In this document: piece by piece, positions 57,750 to 64,000 of the stretch
Position numbering within the stretch: the stretch's first letter is position 1
Layout of the letters: every line of letters starts with the position of its first letter
Assembly (NCBI RefSeq): GCF_002001175.1
Contig: NZ_MUNT01000016.1
Span: 41,656 to 105,655 of the forward strand
Reading direction: 5' to 3'
Source of the DNA: Rhodanobacter sp. C03
Lineage (GTDB): Bacteria; Pseudomonadota; Gammaproteobacteria; Xanthomonadales; Rhodanobacteraceae
Length of the DNA stretch: 64,000 bases
Position numbers and translations under genes: made by a program
Notes under the pieces: model-generated
Seen by the model: only the letters and a program-made list of their open reading frames with translations
Told to the model about the DNA's origin: nothing
Databases searched by the model: none

Positions 57750-58919
57750 ATGAACGATATAGATCCTTTTCCCTTTCTGGGTGGTGGTTCCAAACTCGGC
57801 GAACTGATCCGAGCCTTCGACTGGAAGAAAACCGCCTTGGGAGAGCTGAGCCAGTGGCCTGGATGCTTGCGAGCGGCTACATCTCTGGTTCTGCGTTCCG
57901 ACGCGCCGATGACCCTTCAGTGGGGAACTGAAGGCTGGATGCTCTACAACGACGCCTACTGCGACATCGCCGGCGCTCGTCATCCCGGCTTGCTTGGCCA
58001 GAAGGTCAGCGACAGCTGGTCGGAAATAGCGGACTTCAGGACACAAGTAGTGAAGGATGTACTTGATGGAAACACCGTCAATTACCGCGATAAACACGTG
58101 GTGTTGCTACGTCATGGCGAGCCTGAGGACGTCTGGCTCGACATCAACTACAGCCCAGTGGTTGATGAGGCTGGAACACCCGTCGGAGTGTTTGCGGTCG
58201 TCAAGAATGCCACTGAGCGATTTCAAGCAGAGCAGCGCCTTCGCATGGCCCAAGAAGCTGGCGGAGTGGGCACGTTTGAATGGTATCCGGACTCCGGCCG
58301 CCTTGATGTTTCTGATCAATATCGACGCATATGGGGATTGAGCGCCGACGTCGAAGTGACAGATGGTTTGCTGGCCATGCTTGCACACCCTGATGATCGA
58401 CATGCCGTCGTGGGGCCTCAACGCTACGACTTGCCCAATCCCATCGCTTATTCGGAATGCCGGCGCATCGATCCGATCACGGGTGAGATTCGATGGATCG
58501 CGCGCCGAGGCGAGGTGGTTTCTTTGGATGGTGTGAACCAGCGTTACGTCGGTATCGTCATGGATGTTACCGACCGAAAAAGGTCTGAGGACGCCTTGGC
58601 CGAGAGCGAAGCTCGTTGGCAGCGCCTAGTCGAACAGATGGATATCAAAGAGGTTCGGCATCGTAATGTTCGCATTCTCGTGAAGAAGCTCGAGCTCGAA
58701 GCAAACCGCGGCGGAAAGTACGCTGGGGGCCTGACGATGTTGGCCGAGATGCTCGGCAAGTCAATAGCACAGGTCAGCCGATTTGCGGCCCAAAAGCCCA
58801 GCGCGCACATCGGAGATCGGATCGCCCGCGAAATTGAACAGGCCTTTGGAAAAGAACGTGGGTGGCTGGACCATGTGCAATGGTGCGCAGATTTGGCTGA
58901 TGTTGAGTCCGATCAGTAA
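57750..58919 (+). CDS. PAS-PAS protein with phage-repressor-like C-terminus
   Basis: 389 aa. Two PAS-type sensor domains at about 40-160 (QWGTEGWMLYNDAYCDIAG) and 165-285 (second ends VGIVMDVTDRKRSE, a PAC motif). Instead of a kinase or GGDEF, the C-terminus (about 300-380) reads LTMLAEMLGKSIAQVSRFAA then HIGDRIAREIEQAFGKERGWLD. This is the pattern of small phage-type DNA-binding proteins. It may be a one-component regulator sensing a ligand or redox state. It sits in the island next to the integrase. Confidence 0.72.
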   Translation: MNDIDPFPFLGGGSKLGELIRAFDWKKTALGELSQWPGCLRAATSLVLRSDAPMTLQWGTEGWMLYNDAYCDIAGARHPGLLGQKVSDSWSEIADFRTQVVKDVLDGNTVNYRDKHVVLLRHGEPEDVWLDINYSPVVDEAGTPVGVFAVVKNATERFQAEQRLRMAQEAGGVGTFEWYPDSGRLDVSDQYRRIWGLSADVEVTDGLLAMLAHPDDRHAVVGPQRYDLPNPIAYSECRRIDPITGEIRWIARRGEVVSLDGVNQRYVGIVMDVTDRKRSEDALAESEARWQRLVEQMDIKEVRHRNVRILVKKLELEANRGGKYAGGLTMLAEMLGKSIAQVSRFAAQKPSAHIGDRIAREIEQAFGKERGWLDHVQWCADLADVESDQ

Positions 58920-58977
58920 ATCTCGTCCATCTGACTCGCTCAACGTTTAGCCTGATCGATCGACGATTTCAGGGCTA

Positions 58978-59220
58978 TCAAGGAGCAGGGTAGGGCCTTT
59001 CTTTAAGTTGTGCGGCGAAGTGGACGGCGTTGGAAGCCAGCGTCTTGATGGTGCTTGCAAGCTTCTTCGGGGTTCGATCAAGATCTATGTAGTTGATGCT
59101 TCCCACCGCGTTCCCAACCCAGTAAGCGGAACTTCCTCCTGGGATGGCAAAGCCAATATCAGCGAGTGCCTGATAGAGCTCCGCCGTCACATGATGCGCG
59201 CTATGCTCATTGCCAACCAT
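58978..59220 (-). pseudogene. C-terminal fragment of a flavodoxin-like/NADPH-dependent FMN reductase
   Basis: 80-residue frame starting MVGNEHSAHHVTAELYQALADI and ending with AAQLKERPYPAP. It matches the C-terminal third of flavodoxin-family reductases (GNE-AHH, then IP, then YWVG). The N-terminal FMN-binding part is missing. It is fused to the end of the DUF72 gene (TGATG), so may still be translated but is not a whole enzyme. Confidence 0.62.
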
Positions 59221-60017
59221 CAGGCCGGAGGCTCGTCGTCTCCCAAGTAGTCGAGCATGTCCAGTGCATTGGACGTGGCATGGCCCAGTGCAGTGTTGTC
59301 GAAGATGCACCAGCGCTGGGCGGTGTGCGACGCGGGTCGCCGCAGCTTGAGGGAAATCCGGTGCAGAGTCGCCTCAGGGTAGCTGTCGTAATAAATCCGC
59401 GGCGACCCGTGCAGACGCAGATATTGCAAGGCCGGATCACCCGCGGGCACCGCCGCCCTCGGCAGGGGCGCGGGATCGGCGGCGACGCGGCTAATGTCGT
59501 GGTCTATCAGCTGGCGATCCACTGCGTGCGCGAACCAGGAGACATGGCGAGGCTCACATGCCACAGGGCCAAGATGCAGACGACGCAGCATCTCGAAAAA
59601 CGGCAGCGCTACCGACGCCGTGTACGCGAGACCTGGCGGCAGCTGCAGAAGCAGGCAACCGAGTTTTGAACCGAGCTGGTGAACCTCGCTCAAAAAGGCG
59701 TGCAATGTTGTACTGCATTCGAACAATCGTGCTTGGTGGCTGATGGTGCGTGGCATCTTCACTGCGAAGCGGAAATCGCCTGGTACCGAGGACGCCCAGC
59801 GCGCGTAGGTGGCGGGCTGGTGCGAACGGTAGAATGACGAGTTGATTTCCACCCCGTTGAACACCTGCGCGTATCGTTGCAGGTGGCTACCGTCCTCTGG
59901 AAATCGTTCTGACGAAGCCTTCGGAATGGCCCACCCCGCACAGCCGATGTAGAGCTGCGGCCGAATCGTTGGTCGCATGCTGGCTTGTTGTAGTGATAGT
60001 GGGTGTTCTTCGGTCAA
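59220..60017 (-). CDS. DUF72 family protein
   Basis: 265 aa. DUF72 signatures: LYIGCAGWAIPK at the start, the NGVEINSSFYRSHQPATYARW segment and FAVKMPRTISH. TIM-barrel-like protein of unknown function, common in bacteria. Intact, but fused by overlap to the fragment downstream. Confidence 0.88.
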   Translation of the reverse strand: MTEEHPLSLQQASMRPTIRPQLYIGCAGWAIPKASSERFPEDGSHLQRYAQVFNGVEINSSFYRSHQPATYARWASSVPGDFRFAVKMPRTISHQARLFECSTTLHAFLSEVHQLGSKLGCLLLQLPPGLAYTASVALPFFEMLRRLHLGPVACEPRHVSWFAHAVDRQLIDHDISRVAADPAPLPRAAVPAGDPALQYLRLHGSPRIYYDSYPEATLHRISLKLRRPASHTAQRWCIFDNTALGHATSNALDMLDYLGDDEPPA

Positions 60018-60025
60018 GGCGAATG

Positions 60026-60250
60026 TCAGCGGCTGCGTGCTGGAAACATGGTGACAACGTGGTGAGGTGTACGTGAATCGATTTGCCTAACGACCAGATC
60101 GTTGATTAAAGGGGTGGTACCGGCGGGACCGACATCCCTTGGATGGCGCTTGCGATGAAAGAAGATGTACTGACGGATCCAATACCGGTAGGCCTCTTCT
60201 GTGCGTCGGCTTAGGTGCCGTCGGCGGCAAACAATTGAGACCTGGTCCAT
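60026..60250 (-). pseudogene. Truncated integron integrase (intI remnant)
   Basis: 74-residue frame beginning MDQVSIVCRRRHLSRRTEEA then YRYWIRQYIFFHRKRHPRD. This is the N-terminal SAM-like domain of IntI. No catalytic domain follows; the frame changes and ends within 35 residues. It lies in the standard place, divergent from the cassette array, so this is the dead platform of a chromosomal integron. Confidence 0.78.
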
Positions 60251-60476
60251 AAGACGAGGTGTGGCTGGTGCAGGGACTTGCTCACCCCATGAGGGTCACT
60301 CCAGTGGGGGTAAAGGGTGACACCCTAGCGCTTAGTGTGTGACGATCTCAATCGGGGTTTGCGTTGGTTGTATAGCCCGACTCAGGGTGAGGAACGTCAA
60401 GCGCATCAGCGGGATAGAGGTTCTGGTCCTGGGTGACGCGAGATGTATAACCCGACCCAGGTCGGTCTATTAGGTA
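60251..60476. other. Integron attI-side region with two 18-bp direct repeats
   Basis: Region between the intI remnant and the first cassette. Two repeats, TGTATAGCCCGACTCAGG at 60369-60386 and TGTATAACCCGACCCAGG at 60444-60461, differ at two bases and are 75 bp apart. They could be integrase-binding direct repeats of attI or repeats of another nature. No gene seen. Confidence 0.5.
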
Positions 60477-60483
60477 GTTAGGG
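60477..60483 (+). other. attI core (GTTAGGG)
   Basis: GTTAGGG is the crossover-type core at the border to the first cassette; strand exchange occurs after the G. Start of the first cassette. Confidence 0.6.
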
Positions 60484-60492
60484 CTCAACTGA

Positions 60493-60843
60493 ATGGACGA
60501 GGCTGCACATACTTTTCGAAAGTCACGCATCGACTTGCTAAAGTTTTTTGCATCAGCCGAGAAGCAACGCAATTTTCAAAGTGAGGTCTGTCGCAGCGAC
60601 GGCTATGCCTTTGACGAGTTCGTTTGTTGGTGGGTTGATGACTTTCATCCAGAGAGCAATCTCTTTTCTTCTGCCTTCAACGCCAAAGAAGTAGCTGTAC
60701 TGGCCAGCTTCAATGTTACGTTTGAGCATGCGCTTTCGAAAATCGGAGACCGCGTAGCCAATGTCGATCGCCTTCTTTCGTTACCAGCTTGGCAGGTTGT
60801 TATGGCAGCCGCACTAGTAGCCTATGCCGCGCTTGAGCCCTAA
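60493..60843 (+). CDS. Cassette 1 protein, unknown
   Basis: 116 aa, begins MDEAAHTFRKSRIDLLKFFA, soluble with a hydrophobic end (VVMAAALVAYAALEP). No family recognised. The ORF fills one cassette and ends inside the R'' end of the first attC, as usual. Confidence 0.62.
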   Translation: MDEAAHTFRKSRIDLLKFFASAEKQRNFQSEVCRSDGYAFDEFVCWWVDDFHPESNLFSSAFNAKEVAVLASFNVTFEHALSKIGDRVANVDRLLSLPAWQVVMAAALVAYAALEP

Positions 60844-60894
60844 CATCTCGTTCAAGGCGGACGGCTTCGCCGCCGCTTAACTCCAGCGTTAGTC
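60838..60894 (+). repeat. attC site 1 (57 bp)
   Basis: R'' CCCTAAC and R' GTTAGTC frame a palindrome built on AAGGCGGACGGCTTCGCCGCCGCTT. All nine sites here are 57 bp and nearly identical. Confidence 0.88.
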
Positions 60895-61090
60895 GGTTGC
60901 TCATGTTGGTCTTTCGTAGCGTGTGTTTCGCCCAGCTTCGCGGCAACTTGCAATGTTTCGCTTCGGCAGTTTTTTCCTTAGCGTTGCGGCAAGCCATCGG
61001 CCTTCAGAGCTGGTAGTTTTGGGGCAGTCGGTTGCTCAAGGTTCTGCGCTCATCCAAGCCCAGTTGGCTCAAGCGCAACTCGTCGCAACC
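60895..61090 (+). other. Cassette 2, no ORF on the array strand
   Basis: About 196 bases with no plausible coding frame. About 80% similar by eye to cassette 4 (61599-61798): shared TTTCGCCCAGCTTC, CCTTAGCGTTGCGGCAAG and TCAGAGCTGGTAGTTTTGGG. May carry a promoter or RNA. Confidence 0.62.
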
Positions 61091-61147
61091 GTCTAACATC
61101 TCATTCAAGGCGGACGGCTTCGCCGCCGCTTAATTCCAGCGTTAGGT
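61091..61147 (+). repeat. attC site 2 (57 bp)
   Basis: R'' GTCTAAC, R' GTTAGGT. Small differences from site 1 (TCATTCAAGG, TTAATTCC). Confidence 0.88.
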
Positions 61148-61151
61148 CGCA

Positions 61152-61547
61152 ATGACACAAACCGAATCGCGCATCTGGAAGAGCTTGTGGTGGGCCTACT
61201 TCGTTGTAGTTGCCCTCACAACAGTTTCGTCGTGGTTTGGCATTCACTCGCTGCTGGATGCGTTGTTAGCTGTCTTCAACGCTTACGCACTTGTAGGTCT
61301 GTGGGGCTACTTGCGTCGCATCTCTATAGGCTGGCGCAAATTTTGGATCGTATATTCCTTCCTGTTCGCAGTGCAGGCTGTGTACGGCGTTGGCCTAGTT
61401 GCTTGGCTCGCGTGGCAGTCGCATGCTGCCATGTACTACTACATGCTTGTTGCGGCAATTTTGTTGTGCATTCCTCAGTGCTTGGCGCTTTGGCGTTACG
61501 GGTTCCGTAGTTCCTCTATCTGGCAGGCTGCGCAAGTTGCGGCCTAA
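61152..61547 (+). CDS. Cassette 3 membrane protein
   Basis: 131 aa, four predicted helices (SLWWAYFVVVALTTVSSWFG through MYYYMLVAAILLCIPQCLAL). No family recognised. The start follows the attC R' directly, so it relies on a short leader. Confidence 0.65.
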   Translation: MTQTESRIWKSLWWAYFVVVALTTVSSWFGIHSLLDALLAVFNAYALVGLWGYLRRISIGWRKFWIVYSFLFAVQAVYGVGLVAWLAWQSHAAMYYYMLVAAILLCIPQCLALWRYGFRSSSIWQAAQVAA

Positions 61548-61598
61548 CATTTCGTTCAAGGCGGACGGCTACGCCGCCGCTTAACTCAAGCGTTAGGC
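61542..61598 (+). repeat. attC site 3 (57 bp)
   Basis: R'' GCCTAAC, R' GTTAGGC; inner sequence GGCTACGCCGCC. Confidence 0.88.
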
Positions 61599-61798
61599 GG
61601 TTGCTCGTGTTAGTTCTTCGTGTCGTGTGTTTCGCCCAGCTTCACGGCAACTTGTAGCGCTTCGCTTTGGCAATATCTTTCCTTAGCGTTGCGGCAAGTC
61701 TTCAGCCTTCAGAGCTGGTAGTTTTGGGGTAGCCGGTTGCTCATGTTCTGCGCTCGTTCTGGCCACAAGTCATCGCTCAAGCGCGTCGTGTCGCACCC
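61599..61798 (+). other. Cassette 4, no ORF; homologue of cassette 2
   Basis: About 200 bases, non-coding on the array strand and clearly related to cassette 2. The two copies have diverged by substitutions and small indels. Confidence 0.62.
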
Positions 61799-61855
61799 GT
61801 CTAACATTTCGTTCAAGGCGGACGGCTTCGCCGCCGCTTAACTCTAGCGTTAGGT
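61799..61855 (+). repeat. attC site 4 (57 bp)
   Basis: R'' GTCTAAC, R' GTTAGGT. Confidence 0.88.
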
Positions 61856-62240
61856 GCCCAAGGTGAAACTCCGCACTTTGACAAAGGTTTTCATCTTCCT
61901 TGTAGGCGTGTGCATCGCCTTGCTCGGAGTAACCTGGGTCTTCGTAGCGGCATCGGGCGCGGTCAAAACCGATCCTGTCGCTGGCTATGTTGCTGGTGCT
62001 GGGTTTTTGTTGGCTGCAGCACCACTTCTGGCATTTCCATTTTCTGTCGGTGTCGCCAAGTCCTTGCTTGTTCTTGTCATGTTCGTTCTTGCATTCGGCA
62101 TGCTTTGGTTTGCTTTCCAGCCCAACTCACCTGCCAGTCATCCAGCGCTTGTCCAAGTGGCTGCTATTGCATTTGCTGTAATGTTGCTCGCACGTGTTGT
62201 GCTGGTTCTGCGCCGTAAACGTTCCGCGTTGGGCACCTAA
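61854..62240 (+). CDS. Cassette 5 membrane protein
   Basis: 128 aa, four predicted helices (VFIFLVGVCIALLGVTWVFV and others) and a basic C-terminus. GTG start overlaps the end of the attC R' core; GTG 61863 is an alternative. Unknown function. Confidence 0.6.
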   Translation: MPKVKLRTLTKVFIFLVGVCIALLGVTWVFVAASGAVKTDPVAGYVAGAGFLLAAAPLLAFPFSVGVAKSLLVLVMFVLAFGMLWFAFQPNSPASHPALVQVAAIAFAVMLLARVVLVLRRKRSALGT

Positions 62241-62291
62241 CCATTCGTTCAAGGCGGACGGCTACGCCGCCGCTTAACTCCAGCGTTAGGC
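62235..62291 (+). repeat. attC site 5 (57 bp)
   Basis: R'' ACCTAAC, R' GTTAGGC. Confidence 0.88.
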
Positions 62292-62294
62292 CGC

Positions 62295-62597
62295 ATGAGC
62301 AACCTCCTTACTGACGCACTCCTTTTCGCTACGCTGGCCTTCTTTGGCGTTCACGTCGTGCTCGTAGGAATCCTCACGCCAAGACTGCCTGCGGCGTCAC
62401 AACAGGTTCTTTGCGCGTGGGCCAGCGTTCGCGGCGGCCAAGTCCTCTCTCTCAAGTTCAAATATCTGCTGCCTTGGGTTTCCTTGCCGCCGCTCTCAAG
62501 AGGTCAATTTTTGCTTCTAAGGTCGGCTCAAGCATCCGCTTCAATTGCTATGCTGGCGCTGCTCGCCATGATTCTGTCGGCCATTTCAATGGCGTAG
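62295..62597 (+). CDS. Cassette 6 membrane protein
   Basis: 100 aa, two or three hydrophobic segments (LLFATLAFFGVHVVLVGILT; SIAMLALLAMILSAISMA). Unknown function. Confidence 0.58.
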   Translation: MSNLLTDALLFATLAFFGVHVVLVGILTPRLPAASQQVLCAWASVRGGQVLSLKFKYLLPWVSLPPLSRGQFLLLRSAQASASIAMLALLAMILSAISMA

Positions 62598-62620
62598 TAC
62601 CATCGGCTGCGCGCGGTGCG

Positions 62621-62677
62621 GCCTAACAATTCGTTCAAGGCGGACGGCTTCGCCGCCGCTTAACTCCAGCGTTAGGG
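62621..62677 (+). repeat. attC site 6 (57 bp)
   Basis: R'' GCCTAAC, R' GTTAGGG. Confidence 0.88.
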
Positions 62678-62684
62678 GGCTTGT

Positions 62685-63161
62685 GTGGATTGGTCGCAAC
62701 TCGACGACAAGCAACTGCTAGGCGCTTACTGCTCGTTGATGTCCGCGCTAAGAGACCGCGGCATTGTGCGCAGCTCAAACAACCCCGTGGCTGACTACAC
62801 CGAGACTCTTGTATCTCGCGTTCTAGGGCTTTCGCTTGAGTCGCAATCGCAAGCTGGCTATGACGCTCGTGGCACTGATGGCACCAGGTATCAAATCAAG
62901 GGCCGCAGACTCACGCCGCACAACAAATCAACCCAGCTCAGTGCGCTTCGTAACTTGGCACTACGCCCATTTGATACTCTGGCGGCGGTCGTCTACGCGA
63001 CAGATCTATCCGTTCTCTATGGCGCTCTGATCCCAATTGAGGTCGTCGCAGAGCTAAGTCGCTTCTCAACGCACAGCAATAGTCATATCTTCTTGTTCCG
63101 GCGCAACGTCCTAGAGGATTCTCGCGTCACAGACATCACTGCTGCGCTGTCCGCCCCCTAA
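62685..63161 (+). CDS. Cassette 7, nuclease-fold-like protein (DUF6998 type)
   Basis: 158 aa. Reads VADYTETLVSRVLGLSLESQ, then AGYDARGTDGTRYQIKGRR and STQLSALRNL. The D...D-x-x-x-QIKG pattern is the active core of PD-(D/E)xK nucleases (restriction endonuclease fold), and the overall arrangement fits DUF6998-like proteins. GTG start. It could be a defence gene; biochemical activity is not shown by sequence. Confidence 0.65.
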   Translation: MDWSQLDDKQLLGAYCSLMSALRDRGIVRSSNNPVADYTETLVSRVLGLSLESQSQAGYDARGTDGTRYQIKGRRLTPHNKSTQLSALRNLALRPFDTLAAVVYATDLSVLYGALIPIEVVAELSRFSTHSNSHIFLFRRNVLEDSRVTDITAALSAP

Positions 63162-63212
63162 CAATTCGTTCAAGGCGGACGGCTCCGCCGCCGCTTAACT
63201 CCAGCGTTAGCC
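63156..63212 (+). repeat. attC site 7 (57 bp)
   Basis: R'' CCCTAAC, R' GTTAGCC; inner GGCTCCGCCGCC. Confidence 0.88.
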
Positions 63213-63215
63213 TTT

Positions 63216-63536
63216 ATGACCCCAGAGCAAGAGGTCGCCCGAAAAAAGCAGCTCGTTTCTGCTGCCAAAGCTCTGCTGTCCTTGCAAGTAGGCATCAGTG
63301 TCGGCTGCGTGCGTATAAACAGGGTTCTCCTCCAGCTGGCTCTTCAAGGCGATGAACGGTATCGAATCTTTCATCAATTCAATCGGGCAACTCTTGGCCT
63401 GCCTATTGGCAACGAGCGCCTGCTTTGGGCACATCCGGCGCTGTTGGAGCATGATGCGAAGCTCGCGAAAGTCGAGGCGGAGTTCAGGCCAAAGCTTCTT
63501 AGTGCTTGCATCGCTATCATCGGCGAGTATGGCTAA
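63216..63536 (+). CDS. Cassette 8 protein, unknown
   Basis: 106 aa, helical and soluble (MTPEQEVARKKQLVSAAKAL then LLSLQVGISVGCVRINRVL). No family recognised. Confidence 0.6.
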   Translation: MTPEQEVARKKQLVSAAKALLSLQVGISVGCVRINRVLLQLALQGDERYRIFHQFNRATLGLPIGNERLLWAHPALLEHDAKLAKVEAEFRPKLLSACIAIIGEYG

Positions 63537-63587
63537 CAACTCGTTCAAGGCGGACGGCTTCGCCGCCGCTTAACTCCAGCGTTAGAG
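63531..63587 (+). repeat. attC site 8 (57 bp)
   Basis: R'' GGCTAAC, R' GTTAGAG. Confidence 0.88.
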
Positions 63588-63592
63588 GGCAC

Positions 63593-63832
63593 ATGATCCT
63601 TCTGTCGGCACTGCTAGCAATTGTCTTCGGCGCCCTCGCACTTTTTGGAGTTGTGCCAGGAATCGGGTCGCCGCTTGTCGGAGCAATCTTTGGCGCAAAT
63701 GCGCTTATTCGGCTTCGTCGTCCAGGTGCAAAGCCATCGAGGCAAGCGTCCTACGCTGCGTGGTTTGGCATTGCTCTCTGCGGTATTGCCATAGTCGTTC
63801 TAGTCGCGGGGGTGTCTCGGGGTGCCCTCTAA
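63593..63832 (+). CDS. Cassette 9 membrane protein
   Basis: 79 aa, two or three helices (MILLSALLAIVFGALALFGV; AAWFGIALCGIAIVVLVAGV). ATG 63593 is the natural start after the attC. DUF4190-like shape at most; function unknown. Confidence 0.58.
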   Translation: MILLSALLAIVFGALALFGVVPGIGSPLVGAIFGANALIRLRRPGAKPSRQASYAAWFGIALCGIAIVVLVAGVSRGAL

Positions 63833-63883
63833 CCATTCGTTCAAGGCGGACGCCTCCGGCGCCGCTTAACTCCAGCGTTAGGC
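63827..63883 (+). repeat. attC site 9 (57 bp)
   Basis: R'' CTCTAAC, R' GTTAGGC; inner CGCCTCCGGCGCCG differs most, yet still pairs. Confidence 0.86.
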
Positions 63884-63897
63884 ATCTTGAGGACAGT

Positions 63898-64000
63898 ATG
63901 CAGCGAGTCACCATCCCCTTAAGCAAGTCAAAACTCTTGTTTCTTTTGTTGGTCTCTTGCGCTTTTGTGGTGGGCGGCTATTGGATGTTCACCATGGACG
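63898..64000 (+). CDS. Cassette 10 protein, partial
   Basis: Starts at ATG 63898 (MQRVTIPLSKSKLLFLLLVS) with a hydrophobic segment that suggests a signal or membrane anchor. It runs past the window end. Confidence 0.5.
   Translation, partial: MQRVTIPLSKSKLLFLLLVSCAFVVGGYWMFTMD

Noticed and set aside
60348..60572. 74-aa minus-strand frame with repeated SGYT motif over attI
   Set aside because: The repeat in protein simply reflects the two 18-bp DNA repeats, and it crosses into cassette 1 on the wrong strand.
60800..60997. Minus-strand frame across attC 1 into cassette 2
   Set aside because: Its ELSGGEAVRLE part is translated attC sequence, which recurs at every site; not a gene.
60838..63883. 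CRISPR array
   Set aside because: Repeats are 57 bp, palindromic with GTTRRRY ends, and the intervals are 200-540 bp with ORFs: integron attC sites, not CRISPR.

Overview
The window looks like chromosome of a denitrifying gammaproteobacterium of the Xanthomonadales, most like Rhodanobacter. The evidence is high-GC codon use, a TAT-dependent nosZ operon headed by a HiPIP, a nirK with a C-terminal cytochrome c domain, a quinol-type norZ, cbb3 oxidase, the oxygen-independent ubiquinone genes ubiD/ubiU/ubiV/ubiT, and a relic chromosomal integron.

Layout. 0.2-11.0 kb: ferredoxin-NADP reductase, HiPIP, apbE and nosRZDFYL. 11.1-11.7 kb: decayed tatA and tatB copies. 11.9-19.2 kb: two PLP enzymes, two small ORFs, ubiD, then ubiU-ubiV. 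19.2-27.3 kb (minus strand): a PAQR membrane protein, fabB-fabA, nadB-nadA, a chorismate mutase-UbiT fusion, a DGC-domain protein, a membrane protein and a TusA-like protein. 27.5-30.6 kb: a frameshifted second nosL, tatABC, a DUF2249 protein and a 7Fe ferredoxin. 30.8-33.6 kb: an NRAMP-like transporter and lipA. 33.8-42.8 kb: norZ, an OprD-like porin, a UbiH-family monooxygenase, a SCO protein, nirV and nirK. 43.2-54.7 kb: fnr-hemN, nnrS, a small membrane protein, a truncated haemoglobin, azurin and ccoNOQP-ccoHIS. 55.0-60.0 kb: a YoaK-family protein, then an accessory region with a P4-type integrase, a tRNA-Ser-like 3' end, a PAS-PAS-DNA-binding fusion and a gene fragment. 60.0-64.0 kb: a truncated integron integrase, an attI-like region and nine 57-bp attC sites with their cassettes, running off the window.

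How it works together. Seventeen FNR-type palindromes (TTGAT/C-N4-A/GTCAA and close variants) lie in front of most transcription units between 0.2 and 54.8 kb, and the window encodes an [4Fe-4S]-type FNR. The region therefore reads as one low-oxygen respiratory island. It holds nitrite, NO and N2O reduction, a high-affinity oxidase, oxygen-independent haem (hemN), oxygen-independent ubiquinone, and possibly anaerobic supply of unsaturated fatty acids and NAD. The most notable points are the chorismate mutase-UbiT fusion (a possible local source of prephenate for UbiU/UbiV), an unexplained FNR-box operon joining two PLP enzymes to ubiD, a duplicated nosL-tatAB block with complementary decay, and the integron with a broken integrase and paired cassettes without ORFs.
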